Source: VBWE01 sp943372645 (GTDB taxonomy: Bacteria > Bacteroidota > Bacteroidia > Palsa-965). Taken from it: a DNA stretch of 64,000 nt. Made by a program: the position numbers and the translations under genes. Each line of letters begins with the position of its first letter. The first letter of the stretch is position 1. The notes under the pieces were generated by a model that ran no database searches, was not told the origin of the DNA, and was given only the letters and a program-made list of their open reading frames with translations. Below are positions 50,339-58,797 of the stretch, piece by piece. Where the stretch lies: positions 1 through 64,000 of the forward strand of contig CALRZN010000028.1 of assembly GCA_943372645.1 (NCBI GenBank), in the 5' to 3' direction.

Positions 50339-51691
50339 TTAATTCCCGCGATGATAATTATCGGAGCCCGATTTTACCGCAGCAAACAGTTCGATGGTTT
50401 CCCCCGAATGGTCGTTGCTCCGCAGAAAAGCAGCAAGTCTTTGGAGTGGTGCAAACCAGCGGATAAACCAGGCGAGGGCAAATGCGCTTCCGGTAAACAA
50501 AACTGTTTCCATCAACTCGCCGGTGGAATAAAGTGCGGCAGGATCGAATGCGGCGTGTGTTTCAACATGTGCTGCGCTGAGCAGATAGACACAGGCAGCG
50601 AACAGGGAGAATGCAACGATGCGGCGAACACGTGCCGGGAACAGCGGCGCAAACAGCAGCAACAGTGCAGCGGCAGCATACATCCCGATTTCCATAAAAT
50701 CGGCGCGGGCATCTTCATACAGCGCCCCGAAAAATGGTACCGCCAGCAGCAGGTGCAGCACCGCGGTCCAGGCTTTGTTTGCGGGTGTAAATGCAAACCG
50801 GAACAGGCACAGCGCCATACCGCACAGCAACAGGAAACGCATACCCGGCGTAAGCAGCAGGCTGATGAGGCGTTCCCACGCACCGGGGGTGTAACGGATT
50901 ACTTTATAGTCTTCGTAACCCGAAAGGCGGAGCACATCATCCACGCTGCCGGCCTGTCCTTCAATCAGATTGTTCTGCCGTGCTTCACTGGCGTTGAGCG
51001 TCTGGCTGGTCATTCCGTTGCTCATGGCTTCGGCTGCAACCGGGTTATGGCTGGTAGCTTCGGCGGTGTGGTGCAGCAGCGAACGCATGTAGCGCTGGTA
51101 GCTGCCCGGCGCGGGGCGGCCGCTTTTGTCTTTTAAGGTTGCTGAACCGAGACGCGATTTCGGATTCATATAAATGCTGTCGCCTGCCAGTGAAATGAGC
51201 GTGCCTGCGCCCGTGGTTGGTTTGTCTAAATAAACCATCACCGGTTTGTCAAACTCAAGCAGGTTGCGGCGGATGTTGTCTGCAGTTTCGAGCGAGCCGT
51301 TAAAACCATTCATGTGAATCAGGATCACATCGGCTTTCATGAAACGGGCCTGGCGCAGTGCGGCCTGTGCTTCGCGCCACGAAGGCGGACCCACATCATC
51401 GCGGAAATCAACGCGGTAAACTATTTTTGATCCGCCGGAACTGCCGGAAGCAGGCGCAGGAGTTACCCCGCCCATGTAATTATTATCACTGCCCGAAGGC
51501 GTCAGATTATCATACGAAAGCGGTAAACCCAGCGGTAACGAAATCTCCGTGCCGGTTTCGGTGCGCTCTATACCATCAATACCTTCGCCGGGATTTTTAA
51601 ACCCGTCACCATCGGTATAAGGGAATGCTTTACCAGCCCAGGCGACTGCCGGAACAAGAAAGAGGAACAGGAAAAACAAGCGGTAACGCAT
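50339..51691 (-). CDS. NfeD-like ClpP-class membrane protein, apparently catalytically dead
   Basis: A 450-residue protein with signal peptide (LFLVPAVAWA). The ClpP-fold region (about 95-260) is recognisable by YRVDFRDDVGPPSWREAQAAL and by LISLAGDSIYMNP and RSLLHHTAEATSHNPVAAEAM, as in membrane-bound serine proteases of the NfeD family. The catalytic serine expected in an ASAG-type segment is glycine here (TTGAGTLIS). The lysine normally before YQ.YMRS (usually DKYQ) is serine (PGSYQRYMRS). About five membrane helices follow, and the OB-fold NfeD domain at the C-terminus is missing. It may be a scaffold that handles membrane proteins without cutting. Confidence 0.8.
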   Translation of the reverse strand: MRYRLFFLFLFLVPAVAWAGKAFPYTDGDGFKNPGEGIDGIERTETGTEISLPLGLPLSYDNLTPSGSDNNYMGGVTPAPASGSSGGSKIVYRVDFRDDVGPPSWREAQAALRQARFMKADVILIHMNGFNGSLETADNIRRNLLEFDKPVMVYLDKPTTGAGTLISLAGDSIYMNPKSRLGSATLKDKSGRPAPGSYQRYMRSLLHHTAEATSHNPVAAEAMSNGMTSQTLNASEARQNNLIEGQAGSVDDVLRLSGYEDYKVIRYTPGAWERLISLLLTPGMRFLLLCGMALCLFRFAFTPANKAWTAVLHLLLAVPFFGALYEDARADFMEIGMYAAAALLLLFAPLFPARVRRIVAFSLFAACVYLLSAAHVETHAAFDPAALYSTGELMETVLFTGSAFALAWFIRWFAPLQRLAAFLRSNDHSGETIELFAAVKSGSDNYHRGN

Positions 51692-51770
51692 CCTGCTTTA
51701 TTGATTTGTCGGACTAAAGTACAAATTTCACGCCGTGAAACCAATTCCCGGGGCGGAAATTAGGAAGTTG

Positions 51771-52352
51771 TTAAGCGTTCTTCTCAAACTGAAAATAAAG
51801 CACATCGCTCCAGCAGTCAATGCCCAGTTCTTTCTGCCACTGCGTGTGCAGATTCTCCAGCTGGTAATGCCGTGCTTTGGCAAACGGATTGGCCTCCGTG
51901 GAGGCAATGAGTGCTTCGGCTTCTTCGCGGATTACTTCCAGTTCATCCAGCGTGTCGCCTGCATCTTCTTCGAGCAGGTTGCCCGACATGTCGTAAATTT
52001 CACCGGCTTCGAGCAGCAGGTACGGCAGTTGTTTATCGGGATCGTCGAGGAATTCGAAGGTTTCTTCCATATCCGCTTCAAAATCGCTGCGCGAAACCAG
52101 TGCAGGCACCTGCTTGAGGCGCAAAAGAAAACGTTTCAGTAAATCGTATCCGCCCGCAAAATCAGCCACAATCGCAATCGGCTTTTCATACCCGAAAACG
52201 GCTGAATGCACCAGCTGCGGATTGGCCGCCATAATGAGTTTGTGTGCAACCGGAATGCCGTAATTGTATTCGGAAAGGCTGCGGATTTTTACATCCTTCA
52301 GCTGCTGTGTCTGTGCTTCGGAAATGGAGTAGAGGTACGAACGGTTGGCCAT
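51771..52352 (-). CDS. MANRSYLY-type protein of unknown function
   Basis: A 193-residue cytosolic protein starting MANRSYLYSISEAQT, as in a group known as DUF7822. The next part is IPVAHKLIMAANPQLVHSAVFGYEKPIAIVADF. An acidic middle (FEADMEETFEFLDD) and EAGEIYDM follow. No catalytic motif stands out. Start chosen at the MANRSYLY methionine. Confidence 0.72.
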   Translation of the reverse strand: MANRSYLYSISEAQTQQLKDVKIRSLSEYNYGIPVAHKLIMAANPQLVHSAVFGYEKPIAIVADFAGGYDLLKRFLLRLKQVPALVSRSDFEADMEETFEFLDDPDKQLPYLLLEAGEIYDMSGNLLEEDAGDTLDELEVIREEAEALIASTEANPFAKARHYQLENLHTQWQKELGIDCWSDVLYFQFEKNA

Positions 52353-52386
52353 ATGTTTGTGTTTGAGCGCGCAAGTTAAGCCGGGT

Positions 52387-53175
52387 TCAGAACTTTTCAA
52401 ACACACCCAGCCCGAATAATGCAAAATCATATTTCACCGGGTCGCGCGCATCGAGCAGGCGCAGGTTGGCGGTGAGTTCTTCCACCGCTTTGCGGTCGTC
52501 CTGGGTGCGTTGCAGCAGCCCCAGTTTGCGGGCCACGCGTCCGCTGTGCACATCGAGCGGGCAGCAGAGCAGGGCGGGGGAAATGCTTTTCCACAGGCCG
52601 AAATCAACGCCGCGTTTGTCGTTACGCACCATCCAGCGCAGGTACATGTGTATCCGTTTCGCGGCCGAACCCTGCGCGGGATCGGAAACATGTTTTTCGG
52701 TGCGCTGCGGGTGCGCGGGTTCGAAAAAACAACTGCGGAAGTACGAAATGGCTTCGTGCATATTGCCCTGCTTCAGCCCGTTTTGAAATGCGGTTTCAGG
52801 TCCACCGTGTTTTTTGTAAATATGCCGCAACGCCGTTACAAAACAACGCGCATCAGTGCCGTTGAAGGTGCGGTGCACAAACCCGTCGAGGCGTTTCAGT
52901 TCGCGAGCACCGGCATGTTTTATAAAATCGTGCGGGGCATCATCCATCAGTTCCAGCAGGTGCAGCGCGTTGCGGATAATGGTGGGGCGCTGCCCCCAGG
53001 CAATGGTGGCGGCCAGGAATCCGGCAATTTCGATGTCTTCTTTTTTTGTAAAACGATGCGGAATGCTAACCGGGTCAGTTGTAATAAACGTTACCCGGTT
53101 ATACAGGTCCACTTTTTCATCGAGAAATTCCCGGAAAACGTGCACCTGTTTTTCGTCAAATGCAATGCTGCTCAA
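52387..53175 (-). CDS. TIGR02757 (DUF2400) family protein
   Basis: A 262-residue protein that resembles the HhH-type DNA glycosylase fold by overall look, though its activity is unproven. Marks: VTFITTDPVSIPHRF near 30, EDIEIAGFLAATIAWGQRPTIIRN, and the C-terminal RWMVRNDKRGVDFGLWKSISP with PLDVHSGRVARKLGLL. It starts four bases into the end of the regulator gene upstream (ATGA overlap), so translation is coupled. Confidence 0.88.
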   Translation of the reverse strand: MSSIAFDEKQVHVFREFLDEKVDLYNRVTFITTDPVSIPHRFTKKEDIEIAGFLAATIAWGQRPTIIRNALHLLELMDDAPHDFIKHAGARELKRLDGFVHRTFNGTDARCFVTALRHIYKKHGGPETAFQNGLKQGNMHEAISYFRSCFFEPAHPQRTEKHVSDPAQGSAAKRIHMYLRWMVRNDKRGVDFGLWKSISPALLCCPLDVHSGRVARKLGLLQRTQDDRKAVEELTANLRLLDARDPVKYDFALFGLGVFEKF

Positions 53176-54185
53176 AGTGTTTTTTCAATATGAGCCCGAA
53201 GCTGATCCAGCTTATCCAGGAAATGGCGGAAGAAGCGGTAGCGTTGTTTTTCCGATACACCACTGATGGGCGTTGATTTTTTCGACAGGTTTTTCAGCCA
53301 GCGCTCGGTTTCTTCGCAGAACGCGGGATTGATGGTTACCATCGAGTTAAACGTATTGTGCGAAAGGTAAACCGCTTTGCTGCTGCCCATGGTTACGAGT
53401 ATGCAGTTGTTGCCGATCATCAGTTCACTGTTGTACAGCGTGTAGTTGTTTTCCTGGCCCGGTGCGGGATTTTCGCCGAGAAATTTGCAGCTGTGTTCGG
53501 CCTGTTTCTGAATATCGGTGATCATGGCCTCCACATCCTGGCAAACGGCAAGCGCCTGTTCTTTGGAAGTAAACAAGCCGGAATCCACGTAGTACTCAAT
53601 CTGTTTGAACGTGCTGTTCATCGTATCATCCGACCAGATTTCCACGGAAGGCACTTCGATATACAGCGCATAAATTTCGCGCACCAGCGGGGGCAGGGAA
53701 GGCGGCACAAAAGCCGGGTCGAATTTTTTTCCTTCCAGTTCCGGCGTATTCAGGATGGATTTGTTCCAGTAAAACAGCTTGAAGGCCGAGAGCAGGGGAT
53801 GGCGGAAGTGATGAAATACGGGCACATCTTCGGCTGCAAAAATCAGTTCTTTCTTTTCGGTGCCTTTGATCCGTTTCAGGTCGTCGCGGATATTGGTAAG
53901 GTATGTTTCAAACTTCGAAACATCGTTTTCGAGGTGGTGGTAATTAAACGTAACGCTGCTGCTGAGCGTATTGCCCGTTACATCAAACGCCAGTTTATAG
54001 TGCGAACAAAGGATGTTCACCTCGTCAATGGTAAGTGATGTTTCCCCGCGGATACGGCGGTAGGCACTGTCGTTACTGATATGCAGCACGTCGGCCAGTT
54101 CGTCCACCAGCGAATGGTTGGGGGGAATTACCTCGCGGATGCGGGCAATAAAGTTGGTCTGGGCGGTTTTAGCGGTTTCTGCCAT
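53172..54185 (-). CDS. Helix-turn-helix transcriptional regulator (BetR-like)
   Basis: A 337-residue protein. Start at MAETAKTAQTNFIARIREVI. Residues 18-75 form a helix-turn-helix (SLVDELADVLHISNDSAYRRIRGETSLTIDEVNILCSHY), and the larger C-terminal part is helical with no known ligand site (a Bacteroidota family of unknown sensing role). It ends with a basic helix near YRFFRHFLDKLDQLRAHI. It overlaps the DUF2400 gene by four bases. Two phased palindromes upstream may be its operators. Confidence 0.82.
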   Translation of the reverse strand: MAETAKTAQTNFIARIREVIPPNHSLVDELADVLHISNDSAYRRIRGETSLTIDEVNILCSHYKLAFDVTGNTLSSSVTFNYHHLENDVSKFETYLTNIRDDLKRIKGTEKKELIFAAEDVPVFHHFRHPLLSAFKLFYWNKSILNTPELEGKKFDPAFVPPSLPPLVREIYALYIEVPSVEIWSDDTMNSTFKQIEYYVDSGLFTSKEQALAVCQDVEAMITDIQKQAEHSCKFLGENPAPGQENNYTLYNSELMIGNNCILVTMGSSKAVYLSHNTFNSMVTINPAFCEETERWLKNLSKKSTPISGVSEKQRYRFFRHFLDKLDQLRAHIEKTL

Positions 54186-54224
54186 GTTTTTTGTGTAGCG
54201 GAAAGCCCCAACGGGGATTTGCAA

Positions 54225-54273
54225 TTTTTGCAAAAACTGCAAACGGGGGACTCTCTTTTGCAAAAATCGCAAA
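54225..54273. promoter_or_regulatory. Phased TTTTGCAAAA operators
   Basis: TTTTTGCAAAAA (54225-54236) and TTTTGCAAAA (54256-54265) are perfect palindromes whose centres are 30 bp apart. Each is followed after two or three bases by a half site (TGCAAAC at 54238, CGCAAAA at 54268), also 30 bp apart. They lie 40-90 bases upstream of the regulator start. Confidence 0.6.
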
Positions 54274-54411
54274 AAACCGGAACACTAACTAATCTATTTG
54301 CCCGGATTGGGATTTAATGCCCCGCTTCAGAAATGGGCCGCAGAATGCCGTTTCGTTACCCGTATTGCTGGCTGTAGTTTTGCTCCATCAACCAACAAAA
54401 AATGAGCAATC

Positions 54412-55596
54412 ATGAAAACGACATCCAATAATACAACCAATACCAACGAAAATATGAAAACCGAAAAAAACGAAGGCAAGGGCCTTGCACTCATCCTGGT
54501 GGTGCTTGCATTTTTCTTTATGTACAGTAATCTGAAAGCCCAGCAGCCGGCCGCAACCAAAGCAACTGCCGCTGTGCTGCACATTGATACCAAAAACGTA
54601 GGTCTTGAACCAACTGAAATGGGCAACCTGGTTCGCCTTGAACTGGAAAAGCTGGATACGTTTACCGTAATGGACCGTTACGATGTGGCGTATATGGTTG
54701 AAAAAAACAAACTGAACATCGACAACTGTTACGGCAAAATATGCCTCGTGGAAGCGGGCAAAGCACTGAAAGTGGACAAACTGGTTTCGGGCAGCGCAGA
54801 GCGTTACGGCGACATGTTCGTATTTACGCTGCGCCTGGTGGATGTGAAATCAGAAACCATTGAGCGTACCGAAGTTACCGAGTTCCTGAACCTGCCGAAC
54901 GAAACGCAGAACATGGTGAATATGTCGCTGCGCCGCCTGTTTAAACTGCCCATCAACCCGGCGGTGGAAAGCCAGTTTATCAAACCCGCCAACTTTGTGG
55001 ACAATACCCGTGCCCCGCAGGTAGATCGCCTTCGTCTTGACGGACCGCGCTGGGGAGCGACTTATTTTACCGGCAAAACAGCGACCATCCTGGGCGAACA
55101 GAAAGTAACCGGTGGTTTTAACGCTGCTCCTGTAATGTTCCAGTTCGGTTACCAGTTTGAAAAACAATACCTCACTTCGGGCAACATGCAGGCGCTGTTT
55201 GAATTTGTGCCGATGATGACCGGCCTGGAGCAGGGGGTATTTATTCCGAGTGTTACGCTGATGAACGGACTGCGTTCGAACAAAAGCGGGTTTGAGTTTG
55301 CGTTCGGTCCCACCTTCAGCGTGGTAACCACCAGCGAAGGCTTTTACGAAGAAGGCGTGTGGCACCGCAAAAGCGAATGGAACGACAGTATGTTTACCGC
55401 CCCGGCCGTGTTTGAGCGTCGCCTCGACAGCCGCGGTAACGCAACGTTTCACCCGAGTTTCATATTCGCAATCGGTAAAACCATGCGTTTCGGTAACCTG
55501 AACATGCCGGTGAATGCCTACTTCGTTCCCGGCCGCGATGGTGCACGTTTCGGATTGTCGCTTGGTTACAATGTACGTAACCGTAAAAACAAATAA
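54412..55596 (+). CDS. Exported protein with CsgG/TolB-N-like domain and barrel-like C-terminus
   Basis: A 394-residue protein. The start at 54412 or at the methionine 15 codons on (MKTEKNEGKGLALILVVLAFFFMYS) gives a signal peptide ending LKAQ. Residues about 40-180 resemble the nucleotide-binding-like domain of CsgG/TolB-N proteins (AAVLHIDTKNVGLEPTEMGNLVRLELEKLDTFTVMDRYDV). The rest to residue 394 is beta-rich with glycine-aromatic pairs and ends SLGYNVRNRKNK, as in an outer-membrane barrel. Its role is unknown. It starts a plus-strand unit divergent from the regulator. Confidence 0.65.
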   Translation: MKTTSNNTTNTNENMKTEKNEGKGLALILVVLAFFFMYSNLKAQQPAATKATAAVLHIDTKNVGLEPTEMGNLVRLELEKLDTFTVMDRYDVAYMVEKNKLNIDNCYGKICLVEAGKALKVDKLVSGSAERYGDMFVFTLRLVDVKSETIERTEVTEFLNLPNETQNMVNMSLRRLFKLPINPAVESQFIKPANFVDNTRAPQVDRLRLDGPRWGATYFTGKTATILGEQKVTGGFNAAPVMFQFGYQFEKQYLTSGNMQALFEFVPMMTGLEQGVFIPSVTLMNGLRSNKSGFEFAFGPTFSVVTTSEGFYEEGVWHRKSEWNDSMFTAPAVFERRLDSRGNATFHPSFIFAIGKTMRFGNLNMPVNAYFVPGRDGARFGLSLGYNVRNRKNK

Positions 55597-55628
55597 TTCC
55601 GGAAACACATTTAAAAACCGATAACGCG

Positions 55629-56123
55629 ATGAAAACGATCATAAATATGCTGGCTGCTGTGTTACTTGCCTTACCGGCTGGTGCACAGCAGCGCAGCGCC
55701 AACAGCGGCAAAACAAACCAGGCGATGAATGCAGTAACATTTTCTGTCGGTGATATTTATCGCGGTGCCGGGCTGAATTATGAGCGTTATTTTAATACCG
55801 GTGAAGAACGTTTGCTTGCCTCAGCGCGGTTCGGATTTGGTTCGGGACTTCGCCGCAACAGGGATTACAATGCGAACACCGCAGATAACGGCATAATGCT
55901 TGGCAGCGGCCTGCTGTATGGCAAACGCAAATGGAAGCTCCAGGGAGAAGCGATGCTGCTGCTGATGAAACCCTATCCCGCAACGGATGTAGCCATCGGA
56001 ACCGGAATCTGCCGGCTGAGTAAATCCAATTCGGCGCTTGTAAAACTGCAATGGATTTATTTCCCTTATGAAACACAGGCCTATCGCAACGGATTCGCAT
56101 TTACCGTCGGAGTAGCATTTTAA
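55629..56123 (+). CDS. Small outer-membrane-like protein
   Basis: A 164-residue exported protein. Signal peptide (MKTIINMLAAVLLALPAGAQ) and beta-strand-rich body with LRRNRDYNANTADNGIMLGSGLLYGKRKW, ending in GFAFTVGVAF, an aromatic C-terminal strand. The family is unknown. It starts 32 bases after the preceding gene's stop. Confidence 0.65.
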   Translation: MKTIINMLAAVLLALPAGAQQRSANSGKTNQAMNAVTFSVGDIYRGAGLNYERYFNTGEERLLASARFGFGSGLRRNRDYNANTADNGIMLGSGLLYGKRKWKLQGEAMLLLMKPYPATDVAIGTGICRLSKSNSALVKLQWIYFPYETQAYRNGFAFTVGVAF

Positions 56124-56139
56124 AAAAAACAAAAAGATC

Positions 56140-56358
56140 ATGCGTTACTGCTGGAACATACTTCACAAAAGCTGGCTGCACATTCTGCCGCACCGGATGA
56201 TTATACGGGCACTGATGCTCTTCTGGGCCGTAGCAACCAACGTGCAGTCACAGAACATGCAGCTGGAGTTGCTGTATGCACGCCAGCGGTACAACCTGAA
56301 TTTTCTCCGGTCGGTTGAATTGAACCTTGAACCTGCAAAGACCGAAGAACTATTATAG
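56140..56358 (+). CDS. Small exported protein, cut short by an inserted palindrome
   Basis: A 72-residue frame with a possible signal peptide (MLFWAVATNVQSQ) and a short mature part MQLELLYARQRYNLNFLRSV. It ends EELL at a TAG made at the left edge of the palindromic element. If that element is removed together with one of the flanking TATT copies, the frame runs on through 13 more codons to stop at 56524 (84 residues in total). It is therefore likely an interrupted gene. Function unknown. Confidence 0.5.
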   Translation: MRYCWNILHKSWLHILPHRMIIRALMLFWAVATNVQSQNMQLELLYARQRYNLNFLRSVELNLEPAKTEELL

Positions 56359-56480
56359 GGCACCTCAAAAAAACGCAATCTCTTCGTTGAGCTTATTTCG
56401 AAAATGCTCATTTACCCGAGTAAACTCCGCTTTTCGAAATTTCGCTCGCCTCAATCTTGCGGTTTTTAGAGATGCCCACT
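56355..56480. mobile_element. 126-bp palindromic MITE-like element with 4-bp flanking repeat
   Basis: The ends GGGCACCTC and GAGATGCCC are inverted copies with one mismatch, with A/T runs inside them (AAAAA and TTTTT). The middle also pairs: GCAATCTCTTCG-like and CTCAATCTTGC-like arms. TATT lies on both sides (56351-56354 and 56481-56484). No reading frame for a transposase exists inside, so it would need help from elsewhere. Confidence 0.6.
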
Positions 56481-56596
56481 TATTGGAACTCAAAAATAAA
56501 CACCGGGCAAAATGGGTTTGTTGAAAATGCACCCGGAGAGCCATAGCTGTTCTCCCATGCTCCCGCACTATGCGTATGAAGCATGACCCGTGCAAA

Positions 56597-56641
56597 CGGT
56601 CCCGGCGATTCCGCAGGGAAAAACCGGGGCCGCTTTTTTTA
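56597..56641 (+). terminator. Rho-independent terminator
   Basis: CGGTCCCGG pairs with CCGGGGCCG (one G-U pair) and is followed by C and eight T residues. It ends the unit that began at 54412. Confidence 0.8.
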
Positions 56642-56690
56642 ACAAGTAAAAAGAAACATTCAAAAAAATAAACACTAAAAACGAAAAGTC

Positions 56691-56975
56691 ATGAAAACGA
56701 TCACCATAAAATTACGTACCGTATTGTTCGCAGCATTAACATTGCTCGCCCTTGTATGCTTTGCTCCTGCAGGTAATGCGAAGCAAATGACAAATCCGGG
56801 TTATCCGGCAGCAAACGGGTTAACGCAGACTGCAATGCAGGAACAGGTCAAAACAAATTCGGCATCAAAACCGGGAAAAGAAAAAACAAAAAAAACGAAA
56901 GCGGAAAAACGCGCGATGCGTATGACCCAGGGCAGTAGCTGTATGGATTTCCTGTTTATCGGATGGGGCCACTAA
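56691..56975 (+). CDS. Small exported basic protein
   Basis: A 94-residue protein with signal peptide (LLALVCFAPAGNAK). The mature part is polar and lysine-rich (SKPGKEKTKKTKAEKRAMRM) and ends SCMDFLFIGWGH. It starts with MKTITIKLRTVLF, which resembles the start MKIITVKSRTLLL of the next gene. The family is unknown. Confidence 0.6.
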   Translation: MKTITIKLRTVLFAALTLLALVCFAPAGNAKQMTNPGYPAANGLTQTAMQEQVKTNSASKPGKEKTKKTKAEKRAMRMTQGSSCMDFLFIGWGH

Positions 56976-57021
56976 CGCAGGGAACGATAACACCGTAAAA
57001 AAAGCTGTTACAAATAAAGCC

Positions 57022-57660
57022 ATGAAAATTATAACGGTTAAATCACGCACGCTTCTCCTGCTCGTTGTTGCGTTGCTGCTGCTGGTACTCCTGCTGTCTT
57101 CGTGTACGATGCAGAAACGGCTTTACCGTCCGGGGGTTTATGTGGAGCGGCATTCGGATAAGGCGGCGCATGCGGAAACAGAAACAGAAACAGCAGCGAG
57201 AGCGGAAAGAGAAACAGAAACAGAAAAAATGGTGCTGATCACACCCGGCAACAACACTGTTGCAGCAAACAAACTGCCGGTTAAAACGGCTGCGGAATTT
57301 GCTCCAGCTACAGCAACGCACAAACCAGCGGAAACCGCTGCGGTAAAAAATACACCGGTACTCAAACGCATTGTGGCTGCGCCGAAACAACTGCGTAAAC
57401 GGATTGTAAAAAAGCAAACGTGGTCGAGCGCAAAAATTACCGAAGACCAGGGCTACACGCTTGCTATTATCGGAGGTATTATTTTGCTGGTGATACTTGT
57501 AATAATCGGCTATTCAATCGGCGATCCGCTTTTTGTACTGAAGGCAATTGTTATAGGCTGGTACATCCTCCAGGCCCTTGCTGCACTGGCCGTGCTCGGT
57601 CTTATTATATACGGAATCTGGTGGCTTTTTGATTTTATGGATGGGGGCTGCGGCTTTTAA
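57022..57660 (+). CDS. Lipoprotein with C-terminal membrane helices, paralogue 1
   Basis: A 212-residue protein. The lipobox is LLSSC, followed by TMQKRLYRPGVYV. A linker rich in T, E, A and K follows, then basic KRIVKKQTW, then two to three membrane helices in the last 60 residues (TLAIIGGIILLVILVIIGYSI). Paralogues at 57967 and 58798 share the cysteine segment and the helices. The function is unknown. Confidence 0.75.
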   Translation: MKIITVKSRTLLLLVVALLLLVLLLSSCTMQKRLYRPGVYVERHSDKAAHAETETETAARAERETETEKMVLITPGNNTVAANKLPVKTAAEFAPATATHKPAETAAVKNTPVLKRIVAAPKQLRKRIVKKQTWSSAKITEDQGYTLAIIGGIILLVILVIIGYSIGDPLFVLKAIVIGWYILQALAALAVLGLIIYGIWWLFDFMDGGCGF

Positions 57661-57661
57661 T

Positions 57662-57802
57662 ATGAACAGCCTCACGCGTAAACAATGGGGATACCTGGTC
57701 ATCCTGCTGCTGGTGGTTTTTCATCCTTCGCTGCTGCAACTGCCTGTGCTGGCCCTGCTGTTTTTTATGGTGCAGCCGGGAAACAGGAACGAAATCGGTT
57801 AA
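57662..57802 (+). CDS. Small hydrophobic protein, 46 residues
   Basis: Starts 1 base after the stop of the previous gene. MNSLTRKQWGYLVILLLVVF then LLQLPVLALLFFMV form one or two membrane helices with a polar tail. The close coupling suggests co-translation with the lipoprotein. The family is unknown. Confidence 0.55.
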   Translation: MNSLTRKQWGYLVILLLVVFHPSLLQLPVLALLFFMVQPGNRNEIG

Positions 57803-57966
57803 GTCAATAGGGAACCCTTTTTCTTCCAATTTACAGAATAGGGAGCAGGCCACGGCTAATAATTGTCACGTTGCCGGTATTTTCTATCTTGCATAACCAA
57901 ATGCTTTGCTGCAGGCAAGACCCAACTTTTGCCCGCGAAACGGAAAGCAGGAAAATACCGCTCCTT

Positions 57967-58662
57967 ATGAAACGAATGTTGCGTTTAAGTTTATTCGCAT
58001 GCACAGGTTTGCTGCTGCTGCTCAATTCATCGTGCACCTTTCAGAAACGCCTTTACCGTCCGGGTTTCTTTGTGCAATCCAATGCAGGTAAACCGGGTCG
58101 GGAAACACCCCCGGGAAATGTGCCGCAGCAAACGGCCGATGCAACGGCCGAAGCAAAAACCACATCGGTTAACTTGCCGGCTGATGCTGAAACGTTAACC
58201 GTAGTCACTGAAACAGCTGCACGTTCTGCTACAAATGCAAAAACAACAGCTGCGGTGCAAACCACAAAACAGGATAAAAAAGCAGTGCGTAAAGCAGACC
58301 GGCAATCGCGCAAGGCCATCAAACAGTTGGTGAAAAAGAAATCCGCCGTCGCAGCAGATAAACCGGTTCATCAGTACATTATCGGTTCCTGTGTTTGCCT
58401 TGCACTCGGAATCATCGGCGGATTACTCCTGCTCAGTTCAATTGGGGCAGCCACAACACTGAGCAGTGCCGCCGGTATGCTGCTCCTCGGATTTGCATTA
58501 ATTGTGTTGGGCGTGCTGGGCGCTTTCGGATTAAGTGCTGTCGGGCTGGTTAAACTCAAAATGGGCGATGATGCCAGTTTCGGCGGTTACCTGCTTGGCT
58601 TTATCATGCTCGGACTTTCCCTATTGCTGGGAACCGGAATTGTGTTTCTGTTTGCGGACTGA
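57967..58662 (+). CDS. Lipoprotein with C-terminal membrane helices, paralogue 2
   Basis: A 231-residue protein. Start at MKRMLRLSLFACTGLLLLLN. The lipobox is LNSSC, followed by TFQKRLYRPGFFV. A variable T/A-rich linker and a basic stretch (KAVRKADRQSRKAIKQLVKK) precede three membrane helices in the last 90 residues. Function unknown. Confidence 0.75.
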   Translation: MKRMLRLSLFACTGLLLLLNSSCTFQKRLYRPGFFVQSNAGKPGRETPPGNVPQQTADATAEAKTTSVNLPADAETLTVVTETAARSATNAKTTAAVQTTKQDKKAVRKADRQSRKAIKQLVKKKSAVAADKPVHQYIIGSCVCLALGIIGGLLLLSSIGAATTLSSAAGMLLLGFALIVLGVLGAFGLSAVGLVKLKMGDDASFGGYLLGFIMLGLSLLLGTGIVFLFAD

Positions 58663-58797
58663 TACAGCGCATTAAACACGGCCTGTCGGTTGTGAATCTG
58701 CCTGGCATTAGCAAAAATTAACACAGCTGCTGGTTGTTTTTTCTAACGTTTTTAACCCTTCCTCGTCATAGGTTTAGATAATTTAAAAACTAAATCA

